A stretch of DNA of 11,280 bases from Nitrospirota bacterium (GCA_021812785.1 JAKAMR010000081.1:1-11280); one strand, 5' to 3'. Positions 1 to 6,108 are shown, numbered from the stretch's first letter. Made by a program: numbers and translations. Notes: generated by a model from the letters alone, not told the origin.

Positions 1-96
1 GGATACTGGTTGTTATCCGATGTTTATAAAGGGAAGAAGTTTGTCGATGGGGAGGCAAAGGACGCCTCAAGGGCACTCGAAAGGATGGCCGCCTAA
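1..96 (+). CDS. C-terminal fragment of an unidentified protein (5' end outside window)
   Basis: Frame 1 is open from the first base for 31 codons and ends in TAA at 94-96. The visible tail starts GYWLLSDVYKGKK and ends ALERMAA; it is charged and probably a C-terminal helix. The start lies outside the window and I do not recognise a family. Its coding character is supported by codon use like that of the next gene and by the promoter-like spacer that starts directly after the stop. DUF302 follows on the same strand after about 75 bases, but that gene appears to have its own promoter. Confidence 0.5.
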   Translation, partial: GYWLLSDVYKGKKFVDGEAKDASRALERMAA

Positions 97-100
97 ATAC

Positions 101-142
101 TTTTTACACACCTATTGACATGAGCCCAGATGTGTGTAAAAA
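101..142 (+). promoter_or_regulatory. Promoter of the DUF302 gene framed by a perfect inverted repeat
   Basis: A consensus -35 box TTGACA (115-120) is followed after 16 bases by a weak -10-like TAAAAA (137-142). The start codon at 171 would then have a leader of about 20 bases holding the ribosome binding site. The promoter lies between the arms of a perfect 11-bp inverted repeat, TTTTTACACAC (101-111) and GTGTGTAAAAA (132-142), separated by 20 bases. The right arm covers the -10 region, so repressor binding there would block the promoter. The regulator is unknown. Confidence 0.45.
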
Positions 143-170
143 ATTTCCGGCTGGAAGGGAGGAACTGGCG

Positions 171-557
171 ATGAGCTATTATTTCAGCAAGCATTTGAAC
201 ACGTCCTTTGACGAGGCGGTGGACAAGGTGACCGCGGCGCTGAAGAAGGAGGGTTTTGGCGTACTGACGGAGATAGACGTCCAGAAGGCGCTAAGGGAAA
301 AGATCGGCGTTGAGTTCAGGAAATACAGGATACTTGGCGCATGCAACCCGCATTACGCCTACAAAGCCCTGCAGGCCGAGGACAAGATAGGCACGATGCT
401 TCCCTGCAGCGTCATAGTGCAGGAGCACGCGGCGGGGGACGTGGAGGTGGCAGCCATAGACCCGGTTGCCTCCATGCAGGCGGTTGAAAACCCCTCCCTC
501 ATGCCCCTGGCCTTCGAGGTGCAAGGCAAGCTCAAGCGGGCGGTGGAAAGCCTGTAG
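171..557 (+). CDS. DUF302 family protein
   Basis: A 128-residue protein starting MSYYFSKHLNTSFDEAV. The sequence matches the DUF302 family (PF03625): an opening strand with the amphipathic segment FDEAVDKVTAALKKEGFGVL, then TEIDVQKALREKIGVEF, the R-x-Y-x-I-L-G-A-C-N-P segment and the H-Y-A-Y-K-A-L segment that characterise the family. The molecular function is not established. The frame opens earlier, at 120, but the ATG at 171 is chosen because AAGGGAGGA (155-163) sits 7 bases before it and family members begin here. There is no signal peptide or membrane segment, so it should be cytoplasmic. It is probably monocistronic, with its own promoter and a strong terminator directly after the stop. 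Confidence 0.85.
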   Translation: MSYYFSKHLNTSFDEAVDKVTAALKKEGFGVLTEIDVQKALREKIGVEFRKYRILGACNPHYAYKALQAEDKIGTMLPCSVIVQEHAAGDVEVAAIDPVASMQAVENPSLMPLAFEVQGKLKRAVESL

Positions 558-565
558 AAAAGAAA

Positions 566-594
566 GGGCCGCTTTCAGGCGGCCCCTCTTTTTT
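566..594 (+). terminator. Rho-independent terminator, probably bidirectional
   Basis: A perfect 7-bp GC stem GGGCCGC (566-572) and GCGGCCC (579-585) with a 6-base loop is followed by CTCTTTTTT. It begins nine bases after the DUF302 stop. On the opposite strand the same stem is followed by a CTTTCTTTTCT stretch, so it may also end transcripts of the converging amt gene, whose stop is at 612. Confidence 0.85.
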
Positions 595-611
595 CTGATC
601 TGAAGGAAAAA

Positions 612-1988
612 CTAAAAAAGGTTGTAGCCCGTTTCGTCATGCTGGGAGAGGTCCAGGCCCAGCTCTTCCTCCTGCTCGGAGACCCTGAGCCCCACAATGG
701 CGTCCACCACCTTAAGTATGATGTATGTGGCCACGCCAGACCATACGATCGTGACGCCGCAGGCCAGAAACTGGATTATTACCTGGTGGGGATTGCCGTA
801 AAGCAGGCCCCTTCCGGCCGGGTTTACGGCGGGCGAGGCGAAGATTCCCGTTGCTATCGCGCCCCAGAAGCCGCCAAGCCCGTGCACGCCCACAACGTCA
901 AGGGAGTCGTCATAGCCAAGCTTTGGCCTCAGGTTCACCGCGGCATAGCAGATTATGCCCGCGACAACGCCTATGGCTATGGCCCCAAGCGGGGTCACAA
1001 AGCCCGCCGCCGGGGTTATCGCAACAAGGCCCGCCACCGCTCCGGAGGCCGCCCCAAGGACGGTGGGCCTTCCCTTGTGCGCCCATTCCGTGAAGGACCA
1101 TCCGAGCGCCGCCGCCGCGGTTGCCGTGTTGGTGGTGACGAAGGCCAGCGCGGCCAGCCCGCCTGAGGTTATGGCGCTTCCGGCGTTGAACCCGAACCAG
1201 CCAAACCACAGAAGGGATGCGCCAAGCACGGTGTAGCCTATGTTGTTTGGCATCATCGGGACCTCCAGGTAGCCCTTTCTTTTCCCGATGACAATGGCGG
1301 CAACCAGCGCCGCTATTCCGGCATTCACGTGGACGACCGTCCCGCCCGCAAAATCAAGCGTGCCAAGCTTGGAGAGCCATCCGTCTGGGTTCCATACCCA
1401 GTGGGCTATGGGCGCATAAACGAAGGTGGCCCAGAGGATTATGAAGAGCGTGTAGGCGGAAAACTTCATCCGCTCGGCGAAGGCGCCGGTGATTAGCGCC
1501 GGGGTTATGATGGCAAACATGAGCTGGAAGGCCATGAAGGCCAGGTGCGGCACCTTTGGGGATCCCAGGGGCGAAGGGCCCTGCCCCACTCCGTTCAGCC
1601 CGAACCAGCTTAAGTTGCCTATGATGCCGTGAATGCTTGGGCCAAAGGCCATGGAGTACGTCCAGAGCACCCACACTATGCTCACAATGCATATCGCCCA
1701 GAAACTGTGCATGATGGTGCCAAGCACGTTTTTCTTCCGCACCATTCCCCCGTAGAAAAACCCGAGGGCCGGGGTCATTATGAGAACAAGCGCAGAGGAC
1801 AGAAGGAGCCAAGCGGTGTCGCCGGAATCTATCTTTACCGGGGCGGACGCTGCCGCCGGGGCCGCGGCTGCCGCCACCGAGGGGGCGCCGCCTGTCCCCT
1901 GGTCCGCGCTTGCGATAAGGCAGGAGGTAAAAACCAGAATGACAGCCGAAATGAGAAGGAGCGAAACCGGCCTGAGGAGCTTTCTCAC
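612..1988 (-). CDS. amt: Ammonium transporter (Amt/MEP/Rh family)
   Basis: A 458-residue inner-membrane ammonium channel. Residues 1-28 form a signal peptide with a likely cleavage site ASA-DQ after residue 28, followed by an Ala/Pro-rich linker to about residue 52. About 11 membrane segments follow. Conserved pore residues are visible: D212 in DFAGGTVVH, the twin-histidine pair H220 and H369 (in VVGVHGLGG), and the aromatic gate region WFGWFGFNAGS near 261-271. The cytoplasmic tail RVSEQEEELGLDLSQHDE is typical and is the part that contacts GlnK. Translation starts at GTG, with GGAGG 9 bases before it inside the end of glnK; only one base separates the two genes, so they are almost certainly translationally coupled. 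It supplies ammonium under nitrogen limitation, gated by GlnK. Length and motifs are normal. Confidence 0.97.
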   Translation of the reverse strand: MRKLLRPVSLLLISAVILVFTSCLIASADQGTGGAPSVAAAAAPAAASAPVKIDSGDTAWLLLSSALVLIMTPALGFFYGGMVRKKNVLGTIMHSFWAICIVSIVWVLWTYSMAFGPSIHGIIGNLSWFGLNGVGQGPSPLGSPKVPHLAFMAFQLMFAIITPALITGAFAERMKFSAYTLFIILWATFVYAPIAHWVWNPDGWLSKLGTLDFAGGTVVHVNAGIAALVAAIVIGKRKGYLEVPMMPNNIGYTVLGASLLWFGWFGFNAGSAITSGGLAALAFVTTNTATAAAALGWSFTEWAHKGRPTVLGAASGAVAGLVAITPAAGFVTPLGAIAIGVVAGIICYAAVNLRPKLGYDDSLDVVGVHGLGGFWGAIATGIFASPAVNPAGRGLLYGNPHQVIIQFLACGVTIVWSGVATYIILKVVDAIVGLRVSEQEEELGLDLSQHDETGYNLF

Positions 1989-1989
1989 T

Positions 1990-2367
<378 letters not shown>

Positions 2368-2388
2368 TCAAGCAGCCGTTTTACACAC

Positions 2389-2403
2389 TCAAAATATATG
2401 CCA
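2389..2403 (-). promoter_or_regulatory. Candidate sigma-54 promoter of glnK-amt
   Basis: Read on the minus strand the site is TGGCATATATTTTGA, against the sigma-54 pattern TGGCAC-N5-TTGC. The -24 GG and the 5-base spacer are right, TGGCA and TTG match, but the last -12 base is A instead of the strongly preferred C. The predicted transcript start is near 2378, giving a leader of about 50 bases. A nitrogen-controlled sigma-54 promoter is what is usually found before glnK-amt. The imperfect -12 element keeps this a candidate. Confidence 0.5.
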
Positions 2404-2471
2404 GAGAATAATACATTGATTTTCAAGCGGGATCTTGATTGCCGGAAGCTACAAAAGTGTAAATATCAACT

Positions 2472-2499
2472 AAATTGTCGAACAAAATTGTCGTACAAT
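2472..2499 (-). promoter_or_regulatory. Two tandem dyads, candidate activator binding sites upstream of glnK
   Basis: Two consecutive 13-bp units (2472-2484 and 2485-2497) differ at one base: AAATTGTCGAACA and AAATTGTCGTACA. Each contains a dyad of the form TTGT-N3-ACAA; the second extends to a perfect ATTGT-N3-ACAAT (2487-2499). Dyad centres are 13 bp apart and lie about 102 and 115 bp upstream of the predicted sigma-54 start, where bacterial enhancer-binding proteins usually bind. They do not resemble the classical NtrC site (GCAC-N5-GGTGC type). Confidence 0.4.
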
Positions 2500-2529
2500 A
2501 AGGAAGAAGCGAAATGCGGGTTGGAGGGA

Positions 2530-2551
2530 AAAGCCTGGAGAGGCGTCAGGT
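2530..2551 (-). terminator. Weak hairpin after the bacteriohemerythrin gene
   Basis: Read on the minus strand, GCCT-CTCC-AGGC followed by TTTTCCC lies just past the hemerythrin stop. The stem is only 4 bp (an alternative pairing uses CCTG and CAGG), so termination would be weak at best. Confidence 0.25.
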
Positions 2552-2965
2552 GTTTGTTTTTTTAAGGAACTCTCCGAAGAGCTTGTCCACCCTGGCTATA
2601 TGCTCCACTATCCAGTCCACCACCACCTGGTTTGTGCGGACCGAAAGGCCGTAGGAGCCCGGTTTTTTGCCGCCGTCTAGCTTTATCAGCTCTTTTTTAA
2701 GCCTCAGGAAATTTCTTTTGAATTTCTCGTGCTGCGCCTTGTGAGCCTTGTAGTCCGGATAGGAGCGGCTCTGCATGAGGCCCTCCTCCTGGCCAAAGTG
2801 GAAGGAGATGTATTCCTCCAGGAACTTTATGACGTCGCTTATCTTGTATTTGCAGACGCTGTGGTGCACGGCCAGAACAAGGTCGTTTATCCTGCGGAAA
2901 AGCTCCTTGTGCTGTGTGTCTATGGTCTCGTTGCCGGTAGCTAGGTCTTCCGTCCATTCCATCAT
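2546..2965 (-). CDS. Bacteriohemerythrin (diiron oxygen-binding protein)
   Basis: A 139-residue single-domain hemerythrin with a non-heme diiron site that reversibly binds O2, used for oxygen storage, sensing or scavenging in microaerophiles and anaerobes. All seven ligands are visible: H19 (TQHKELF), H56 and E60 (HFGQEE), H75 and H79 (HKAQH), and H122 and D127 (EHIARVD). The N-terminal W-T-x-x-L-x-T-G-N-x-x-I-D pattern is also typical. No signal peptide or membrane segment, so cytoplasmic. Two adjacent ATGs start the frame (2965 and 2962); the short AGGA upstream fits the second slightly better. It lies downstream of the GH57 gene on the same strand, 164 bases away, with a GC-rich hairpin between, so independent expression is possible. 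Confidence 0.95.
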   Translation of the reverse strand: MMEWTEDLATGNETIDTQHKELFRRINDLVLAVHHSVCKYKISDVIKFLEEYISFHFGQEEGLMQSRSYPDYKAHKAQHEKFKRNFLRLKKELIKLDGGKKPGSYGLSVRTNQVVVDWIVEHIARVDKLFGEFLKKTNT

Positions 2966-3023
2966 CTATCCTAACATCCGGGCGGCTCTTTTTGGGGCGG
3001 ATGGCCTTTTGGTTCAGGTTGGT

Positions 3024-3050
3024 AAAGGCGGCCGCGCTGCGGCCGCCTTT
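3024..3050 (-). terminator. Perfect GC-rich hairpin between the GH57 and hemerythrin genes
   Basis: AAAGGCGGCCGC (3024-3035) and its exact reverse complement (3039-3050) form a 12-bp stem with a 3-base loop, containing the palindrome GCGGCCGC twice. On the minus strand it lies about 80 bases past the GH57 stop and before the hemerythrin start. The descending arm ends in only TTT, so it is an atypical terminator; partial termination, transcript protection or attenuation are alternatives. Confidence 0.45.
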
Positions 3051-3129
3051 GGGGAGGGGAGACATCAAAGAGGCTACAAGTTTTTAATCGGCACTATGCA
3101 AGGAAAACTTTAGCGCCAAAGCAAAAACC

Positions 3130-4332
3130 TCAGGGCATGAGGGAGCGGGCCGTATCCAGGAGCCGGTAGGCCCGGTCTATGCCGTCGAACGAGCGGTTGA
3201 CCCAGCAGCTTCCCCAGTAGAAGTTGCAGCTGGTCTCCGCTTTCAGTATATGGTCGTAGGCGGATGTTATCAGGCCGCGCACCTCCTCCGGGTTTCCCGC
3301 CATGTGGCCGCGCCTGTCAAAGGTCTGCTTCACCTGCTGGTAATACGCGCTTGCCTTGCCCAGCTCCTCAAGCCCACGTTTTTGAAGCAGTGAGCCGGTC
3401 CACTGGCCGAAATCCCCTCCCCAGTGGTGCCCGGTGTTCCATGCGCCGGGGTATATGTCCACCTCCTCGGCCGGGGGGAACCTGTCCAGGTAATGGCTTA
3501 TGTGGATGGGTGTGAAGCCCAGGGTGCCCGCCCTGTACCTGTCCAGTATGGGCCTGTAGAAATGCCCCCAGAACCCGCTGTTTACATGCACGGTGCGGAA
3601 CCATCCGCCGTTTTCCCCGTCCGTCCATGTGGTGACGAGGGCCGGAAAGTCGCAGTGCTTTGTCCTTTCGTAGACCTCGTGCTGGAACCAGCCGGGGTCC
3701 AGCCCGGACTCCTGCGCGTTTGAGAGCTCGCGGTCCCTGGGTATCACTACGATCTCCTCGCCGCCCCAGCGGGCGATATAAGGCCGGTAACGCTGCTCCT
3801 CCCAGCGCATCTGCCGTCTGGGCTTTATATATATGGAGTCTATTATCACGTACCTGTAGCCGTTTCGCTTGAGCATGGGTATCATCTCCACGCAAAAGCC
3901 CATCTCGGGCGCCCAGAAACCCTGAAGCTGGTACCAGGCCCTGCCAAGCATGCTCCATCCGAGGCCCTTCCACCAGGCGGTCTGGGTGTCCCAGTCGGAC
4001 TGCGGGATGAGCGGGTAGACCGGGTGGTAGAGGCCGGTCCCCAGAAATTCTATGCACTGGGAACGCCTGTAGCGGGAAAGGAGGTCCTCCACGTCCACCA
4101 CGTCATGGAATGTCTCCCGGATGGCCGGGTCCTCAAGCTGCTTCAGGAGCGTGCCGGAGAAGCTCATGTGCGGCCGGGCAACGTCCTCGTAGCCTTCGAG
4201 CATACGGGTGGGCCTGTCGTAACACCACAGGATCTGCCTTGCCTCCCACCTCTCCTCCGAATTGTGAAGGGCAAGCAGATTGCCCGGGGGCTGATGCATG
4301 TTTAGGCCAAGTGCGTGATAAACTTCCGCCAT
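3130..4332 (-). CDS. Glycoside hydrolase family 57 protein (amylase / 4-alpha-glucanotransferase type)
   Basis: A 400-residue protein with the GH57 regions in order: HQPP (13-16); GTGLYHPVYPLI (98-109); FWAPEMGF with the probable nucleophile E143; TTWTDGENGG (234-243), where D238 aligns with the usual acid/base aspartate of the D-G-E motif; and a C-terminal CNFYWGSCW segment. GH57 enzymes act on alpha-1,4 or alpha-1,6 glucans by a retaining mechanism. It has no signal peptide, so a role in cytoplasmic glycogen or maltodextrin metabolism is likely. At 400 residues it is essentially a catalytic domain and shorter than the 600-700-residue amylopullulanase-type members. AAGGAGG lies 9 bases before the ATG. 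It diverges from the adenosine-specific kinase gene across 223 bases. The exact substrate cannot be read from sequence. Confidence 0.88.
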   Translation of the reverse strand: MAEVYHALGLNMHQPPGNLLALHNSEERWEARQILWCYDRPTRMLEGYEDVARPHMSFSGTLLKQLEDPAIRETFHDVVDVEDLLSRYRRSQCIEFLGTGLYHPVYPLIPQSDWDTQTAWWKGLGWSMLGRAWYQLQGFWAPEMGFCVEMIPMLKRNGYRYVIIDSIYIKPRRQMRWEEQRYRPYIARWGGEEIVVIPRDRELSNAQESGLDPGWFQHEVYERTKHCDFPALVTTWTDGENGGWFRTVHVNSGFWGHFYRPILDRYRAGTLGFTPIHISHYLDRFPPAEEVDIYPGAWNTGHHWGGDFGQWTGSLLQKRGLEELGKASAYYQQVKQTFDRRGHMAGNPEEVRGLITSAYDHILKAETSCNFYWGSCWVNRSFDGIDRAYRLLDTARSLMP

Positions 4333-4518
4333 TTCAGGGGTCCTCCTTTAAAAAGGGAAGATTTTTTACTCGGGGAAAGTTTTTGTTTTGCTTTGTTTCT
4401 GCTTTGGTCTTTGAGCGAATGGGAACAAACAACCGGAGAACAAAAAACAAAAAAATCCTGCGCTTCAAAAAAGCATAGTACAAAATGGCGGGCCCGGCAA
4501 TATAGGAAGGGGGCGAGC

Positions 4519-4536
4519 GGGCGGGAATACCCGCCC
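4519..4536. promoter_or_regulatory. Perfect palindrome GGGCGGG-AATA-CCCGCCC over the kinase promoter
   Basis: Two 7-bp arms that are exact reverse complements are separated by AATA. The palindrome ends 7 bases before the -10 box of the adenosine-specific kinase gene, occupying roughly -37 to -20 where the -35 box would be. It may be an operator or activator site. A terminator is unlikely, because no plus-strand gene lies upstream and there is no T tract. It could also affect the divergent GH57 gene. Confidence 0.4.
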
Positions 4537-4540
4537 TCTG

Positions 4541-4549
4541 TGCTATAAT
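4541..4549 (+). promoter_or_regulatory. Extended -10 promoter of the adenosine-specific kinase gene
   Basis: TGC-TATAAT is a perfect extended -10 element. Its last T is at 4549, so transcription should start about 7 bases later, at the A of the ATG (4556). No TTGACA-like -35 is present and no Shine-Dalgarno sequence fits, so the messenger would be leaderless. Confidence 0.6.
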
Positions 4550-4555
4550 TTCGCC

Positions 4556-5038
4556 ATGGAAATAAAGACGGTAGCCATGGAGATACCCGAGGGGACGAAC
4601 ATCATCCTGGGGCAGACGCATTTCATAAAGACCGCCGAGGACCTCTACGAGGTCCTGGCCACCTCCGTGCCGCAGGCCAGGTTCGGCGTTGCCTTCACCG
4701 AAGCCTCCGGGCCCTGCCTGATAAGAAGCGAGGGCAATGACCAGTCCCTCGTGGACTGCTGCATAAAAAACCTGCAGGCCGCCGGGGCGGGGCATGTGTT
4801 CTGCATTGTCTTGAAAGATGCCTTTCCCGTAAACGTCCTTAACCGCATAAAAGAGTGCCCGGAAGTATGCTCGATCTTCTGCGCCACCGCCAACCCGGTG
4901 GAGGTTATTGTGGCTGAAACCGCGCAGGGCCGGGGCGTTATGGGCGTGATAGACGGCTACGCCCCAAAAGGGGTGGAGACAGCCGGGGACAAGGCGGACA
5001 GAAAGGAATTTTTAAGAAAGATAGGATACAAGTTATGA
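4556..5038 (+). CDS. Adenosine-specific kinase (DUF355 / PF04008 family)
   Basis: A 160-residue cytoplasmic protein matching the adenosine-specific kinase family along its full length: the opening IPEGTNIILGQTHFIKT, FTEASGPCLIRSEGND, the Ala/Gly-rich AAGAGHVF, FPVNVLNRIKECPEVC, and the highly conserved FCATANPVEVIVAETAQGRG followed by GVIDGYAPKGVE. The family is named from biochemical and structural work on archaeal members; the physiological role in bacteria is little known. It is most common in archaea and in deep-branching bacteria, which suggests ancient transfer or a thermophile-rich lineage. It has no Shine-Dalgarno sequence and appears leaderless. It is followed by its own terminator, so it is probably monocistronic. 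Confidence 0.92.
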   Translation: MEIKTVAMEIPEGTNIILGQTHFIKTAEDLYEVLATSVPQARFGVAFTEASGPCLIRSEGNDQSLVDCCIKNLQAAGAGHVFCIVLKDAFPVNVLNRIKECPEVCSIFCATANPVEVIVAETAQGRGVMGVIDGYAPKGVETAGDKADRKEFLRKIGYKL

Positions 5039-5039
5039 T

Positions 5040-5077
5040 AAACCACTCACCCTCCCGTCGAGGTATGGGTGGTTTTT
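5040..5077 (+). terminator. Rho-independent terminator after the kinase gene
   Basis: AAACCAC (5040-5046) pairs with GTGGTTT (5069-5075), and the descending arm runs into TTTTT (5073-5077). The loop is large (22 bases) and may pair further internally. It starts two bases after the stop codon. Confidence 0.55.
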
Positions 5078-5121
5078 GCCGCCCCTGTAACCCCAAAGGC
5101 GAAAAAATCAAGATCCAAGGA

Positions 5122-5127
5122 TAAAAT
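5122..5127 (+). promoter_or_regulatory. -10-like box directly before hisI
   Basis: TAAAAT ends 8 bases before the hisI ATG at 5136, putting the transcript start at about 5134. No -35 box is evident. The only purine-rich stretch, AAGG (5117-5120), is 15 bases from the ATG, too far to be a ribosome binding site, so hisI looks leaderless. Confidence 0.4.
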
Positions 5128-5135
5128 TTTGAATT

Positions 5136-5468
5136 ATGAGTGAAAAGATCGAATTGCCGGAGCTTAAGTATGACGAAAAGGGCCTGATACCGGCCATCGT
5201 GCAGGAGGCGGACACGGGCGAGGTGCTGATGATGGCCTGGATGAACAGTGAGTCCCTGAAGATGACGCTTGAAAGCGGCTACACCCATTTCTGGAGCCGC
5301 TCCAGGCAGAAATACTGGAAAAAGGGAGAGTCCTCCGGGTGCACCCAGCAGGTTAGTGAGGTCCTTTACGACTGCGACGCGGACACCCTTCTGGTGAAGG
5401 TAAAACAGGCCGGGGCCGGGGCCTGCCACACCGGAGAGAGGACCTGTTTTTTCAGAAAGATCGGATAG
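5136..5468 (+). CDS. hisI: Phosphoribosyl-AMP cyclohydrolase (HisI)
   Basis: A 110-residue cytoplasmic enzyme that opens the adenine ring of phosphoribosyl-AMP in the third step of histidine biosynthesis. Diagnostic features are AWMN (34-37), [18 protein letters not shown] (51-68), the metal cluster D79-C80-D81-x-D83, and [10 protein letters not shown] with C97 and C104. C80, C97 and C104 are the expected zinc ligands and the three aspartates the magnesium ligands. It is the single-domain form without the HisE pyrophosphohydrolase, and it stands alone, away from other his genes in this window. Position 69 is Cys where His (SSGHTQ) is frequent in relatives. The last two bases of the TAG stop are the first bases of the foldback element that follows. 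Confidence 0.95.
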   Translation: MSEKIELPELKYDEKGLIPAIVQEADTGEVLMMAWMNSESLKMTLESGYTHFWSRSRQKYWKKGESSGCTQQVSEVLYDCDADTLLVKVKQAGAGACHTGERTCFFRKIG

Positions 5469-5647
5469 AACCTGCCTCAAAATTGCTTCCGGATGCAAGA
5501 GGATGAAATTGCGGCATACGGCGTCGATCAAAGGGAAAATCGTCCTCAACGTAGCGATGCTGCGCCTCCGGGCGGTTTTCCTTTTTCTCCTTGTCTGCCG
5601 CTATTTTCGTTCTTTTTCGCTTCGAAATCAATTTTGAGGCTGGTTCT
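5467..5647. mobile_element. 181-bp MITE-like foldback element with 19-bp terminal inverted repeats
   Basis: The ends AGAACCTGCCTCAAAATTG (5467-5485) and, inverted, CAATTTTGAGGCTGGTTCT (5629-5647) match at 18 of 19 positions. Further pairing is nested inside: GCGGCA (5511-5516) with TGCCGC (5596-5601); a long imperfect stem of 5530-5545 with 5570-5584, including two G-U-compatible pairs; and an apical hairpin CGTAGC-GAT-GCTGCG (5550-5564). No credible ORF lies inside, so it would be non-autonomous. I cannot see a clear target-site duplication. It fills nearly all of the hisI-HIT spacer. Confidence 0.65.
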
Positions 5648-5650
5648 GTG

Positions 5651-5659
5651 TAATATAAA
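5651..5659 (+). promoter_or_regulatory. Possible -10 region of the HIT gene
   Basis: TAATATAAA lies four bases past the right end of the foldback element, with overlapping TAATAT and TATAAA boxes. It would give a leader of about 35-40 bases that includes the Shine-Dalgarno sequence at 5686-5691. No good -35 box is seen; upstream promoter bases would fall inside the element. Confidence 0.3.
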
Positions 5660-5698
5660 AGCCTTTTTTATTAACCCTGCAATCCCGGAGGGATTTAG

Positions 5699-6040
5699 AT
5701 GGACTGCCTTTTCTGCCGGATAGCCTCAAAAAAGGCCGCCGCGAAGATAATCCATGAGGACGATGAATGCATTGCCTTCGAGGACATCGCCCCTCAGGCG
5801 CCCGTGCATTTCCTTGTGGTCCCAAAAAAACACATAGCCACCACCCTGGAGCTGAAAGACGGGGATGAGGCGCTGATAGGGCACCTCTACAGGGTGGCCG
5901 GCCGCATCGCCCAGGAGAAGGACATAGCCGTCCGGGGGTTCCGCATGGTGATGAACACCAACCCGGAGGCCGGGCAAAGCGTGTACCACATACATCTGCA
6001 CGTGCTTGGCGGCAGGCGCATGCACTGGCCGCCGGGGTAA
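5699..6040 (+). CDS. HIT family protein (HinT-like purine nucleoside phosphoramidase)
   Basis: A 113-residue histidine-triad protein. The triad H97-x-H99-x-H101 in YHIHLHVLGG is intact, and the N-terminal CLFCRI (C3, C6) with H45 is the zinc-type arrangement of bacterial HinT proteins. Also typical are AFEDIAPQAPVHFLVVPKKHI (26-46) and the NTNPEAGQSV segment (86-95) before the triad. These proteins hydrolyse AMP-linked phosphoramidates and are cytoplasmic dimers. The short C-terminus MHWPPG is the usual one for the family. GGAGGG lies 7 bases before the ATG, so unlike its plus-strand neighbours it has a normal ribosome binding site. It is 68 bases upstream of cysC, which appears to have its own promoter. 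Confidence 0.95.
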   Translation: MDCLFCRIASKKAAAKIIHEDDECIAFEDIAPQAPVHFLVVPKKHIATTLELKDGDEALIGHLYRVAGRIAQEKDIAVRGFRMVMNTNPEAGQSVYHIHLHVLGGRRMHWPPG

Positions 6041-6068
6041 AAAGGAAAGAGGCGTTTCGCAGCCAAAA

Positions 6069-6098
6069 TTGAAAAACCGCACATCGCTGTGGGATAAT
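6069..6098 (+). promoter_or_regulatory. Promoter of cysC with the start site next to the ATG
   Basis: TTGAAA (6069-6074) and GATAAT (6093-6098) are 18 bases apart, and TGG precedes the -10 box, making it an extended -10. Transcription should begin near 6105, four bases before the ATG at 6109. No Shine-Dalgarno sequence is present. Confidence 0.5.
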
Positions 6099-6108
6099 CA
6101 TAAAAATC

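Noticed and set aside
120..170. Upstream ATG at 120 as the start of the DUF302 protein
   Set aside because: It overlaps the promoter and inverted repeat, has no ribosome binding site, and the added residues do not belong to the family; the ATG at 171 has an excellent Shine-Dalgarno sequence.
4380..4453. TTTTTGTTTT and AAAACAAAAA inverted repeat upstream of the GH57 gene
   Set aside because: The arms are low-complexity A/T runs about 54 bases apart and are expected by chance in such AT-rich intergenic DNA.
4334..4795. A 153-codon minus-strand open frame spanning the GH57/kinase divergent region
   Set aside because: It overlaps the N-terminal half of the well-supported adenosine-specific kinase and the promoter region; the end is a low-complexity Lys/Phe/Asn run.
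5467..5647. A simple target-site duplication flanking the foldback element
   Set aside because: The bases outside the two ends (CGGAT on the left, GTGTA on the right) do not match for any convincing length, so none is claimed.
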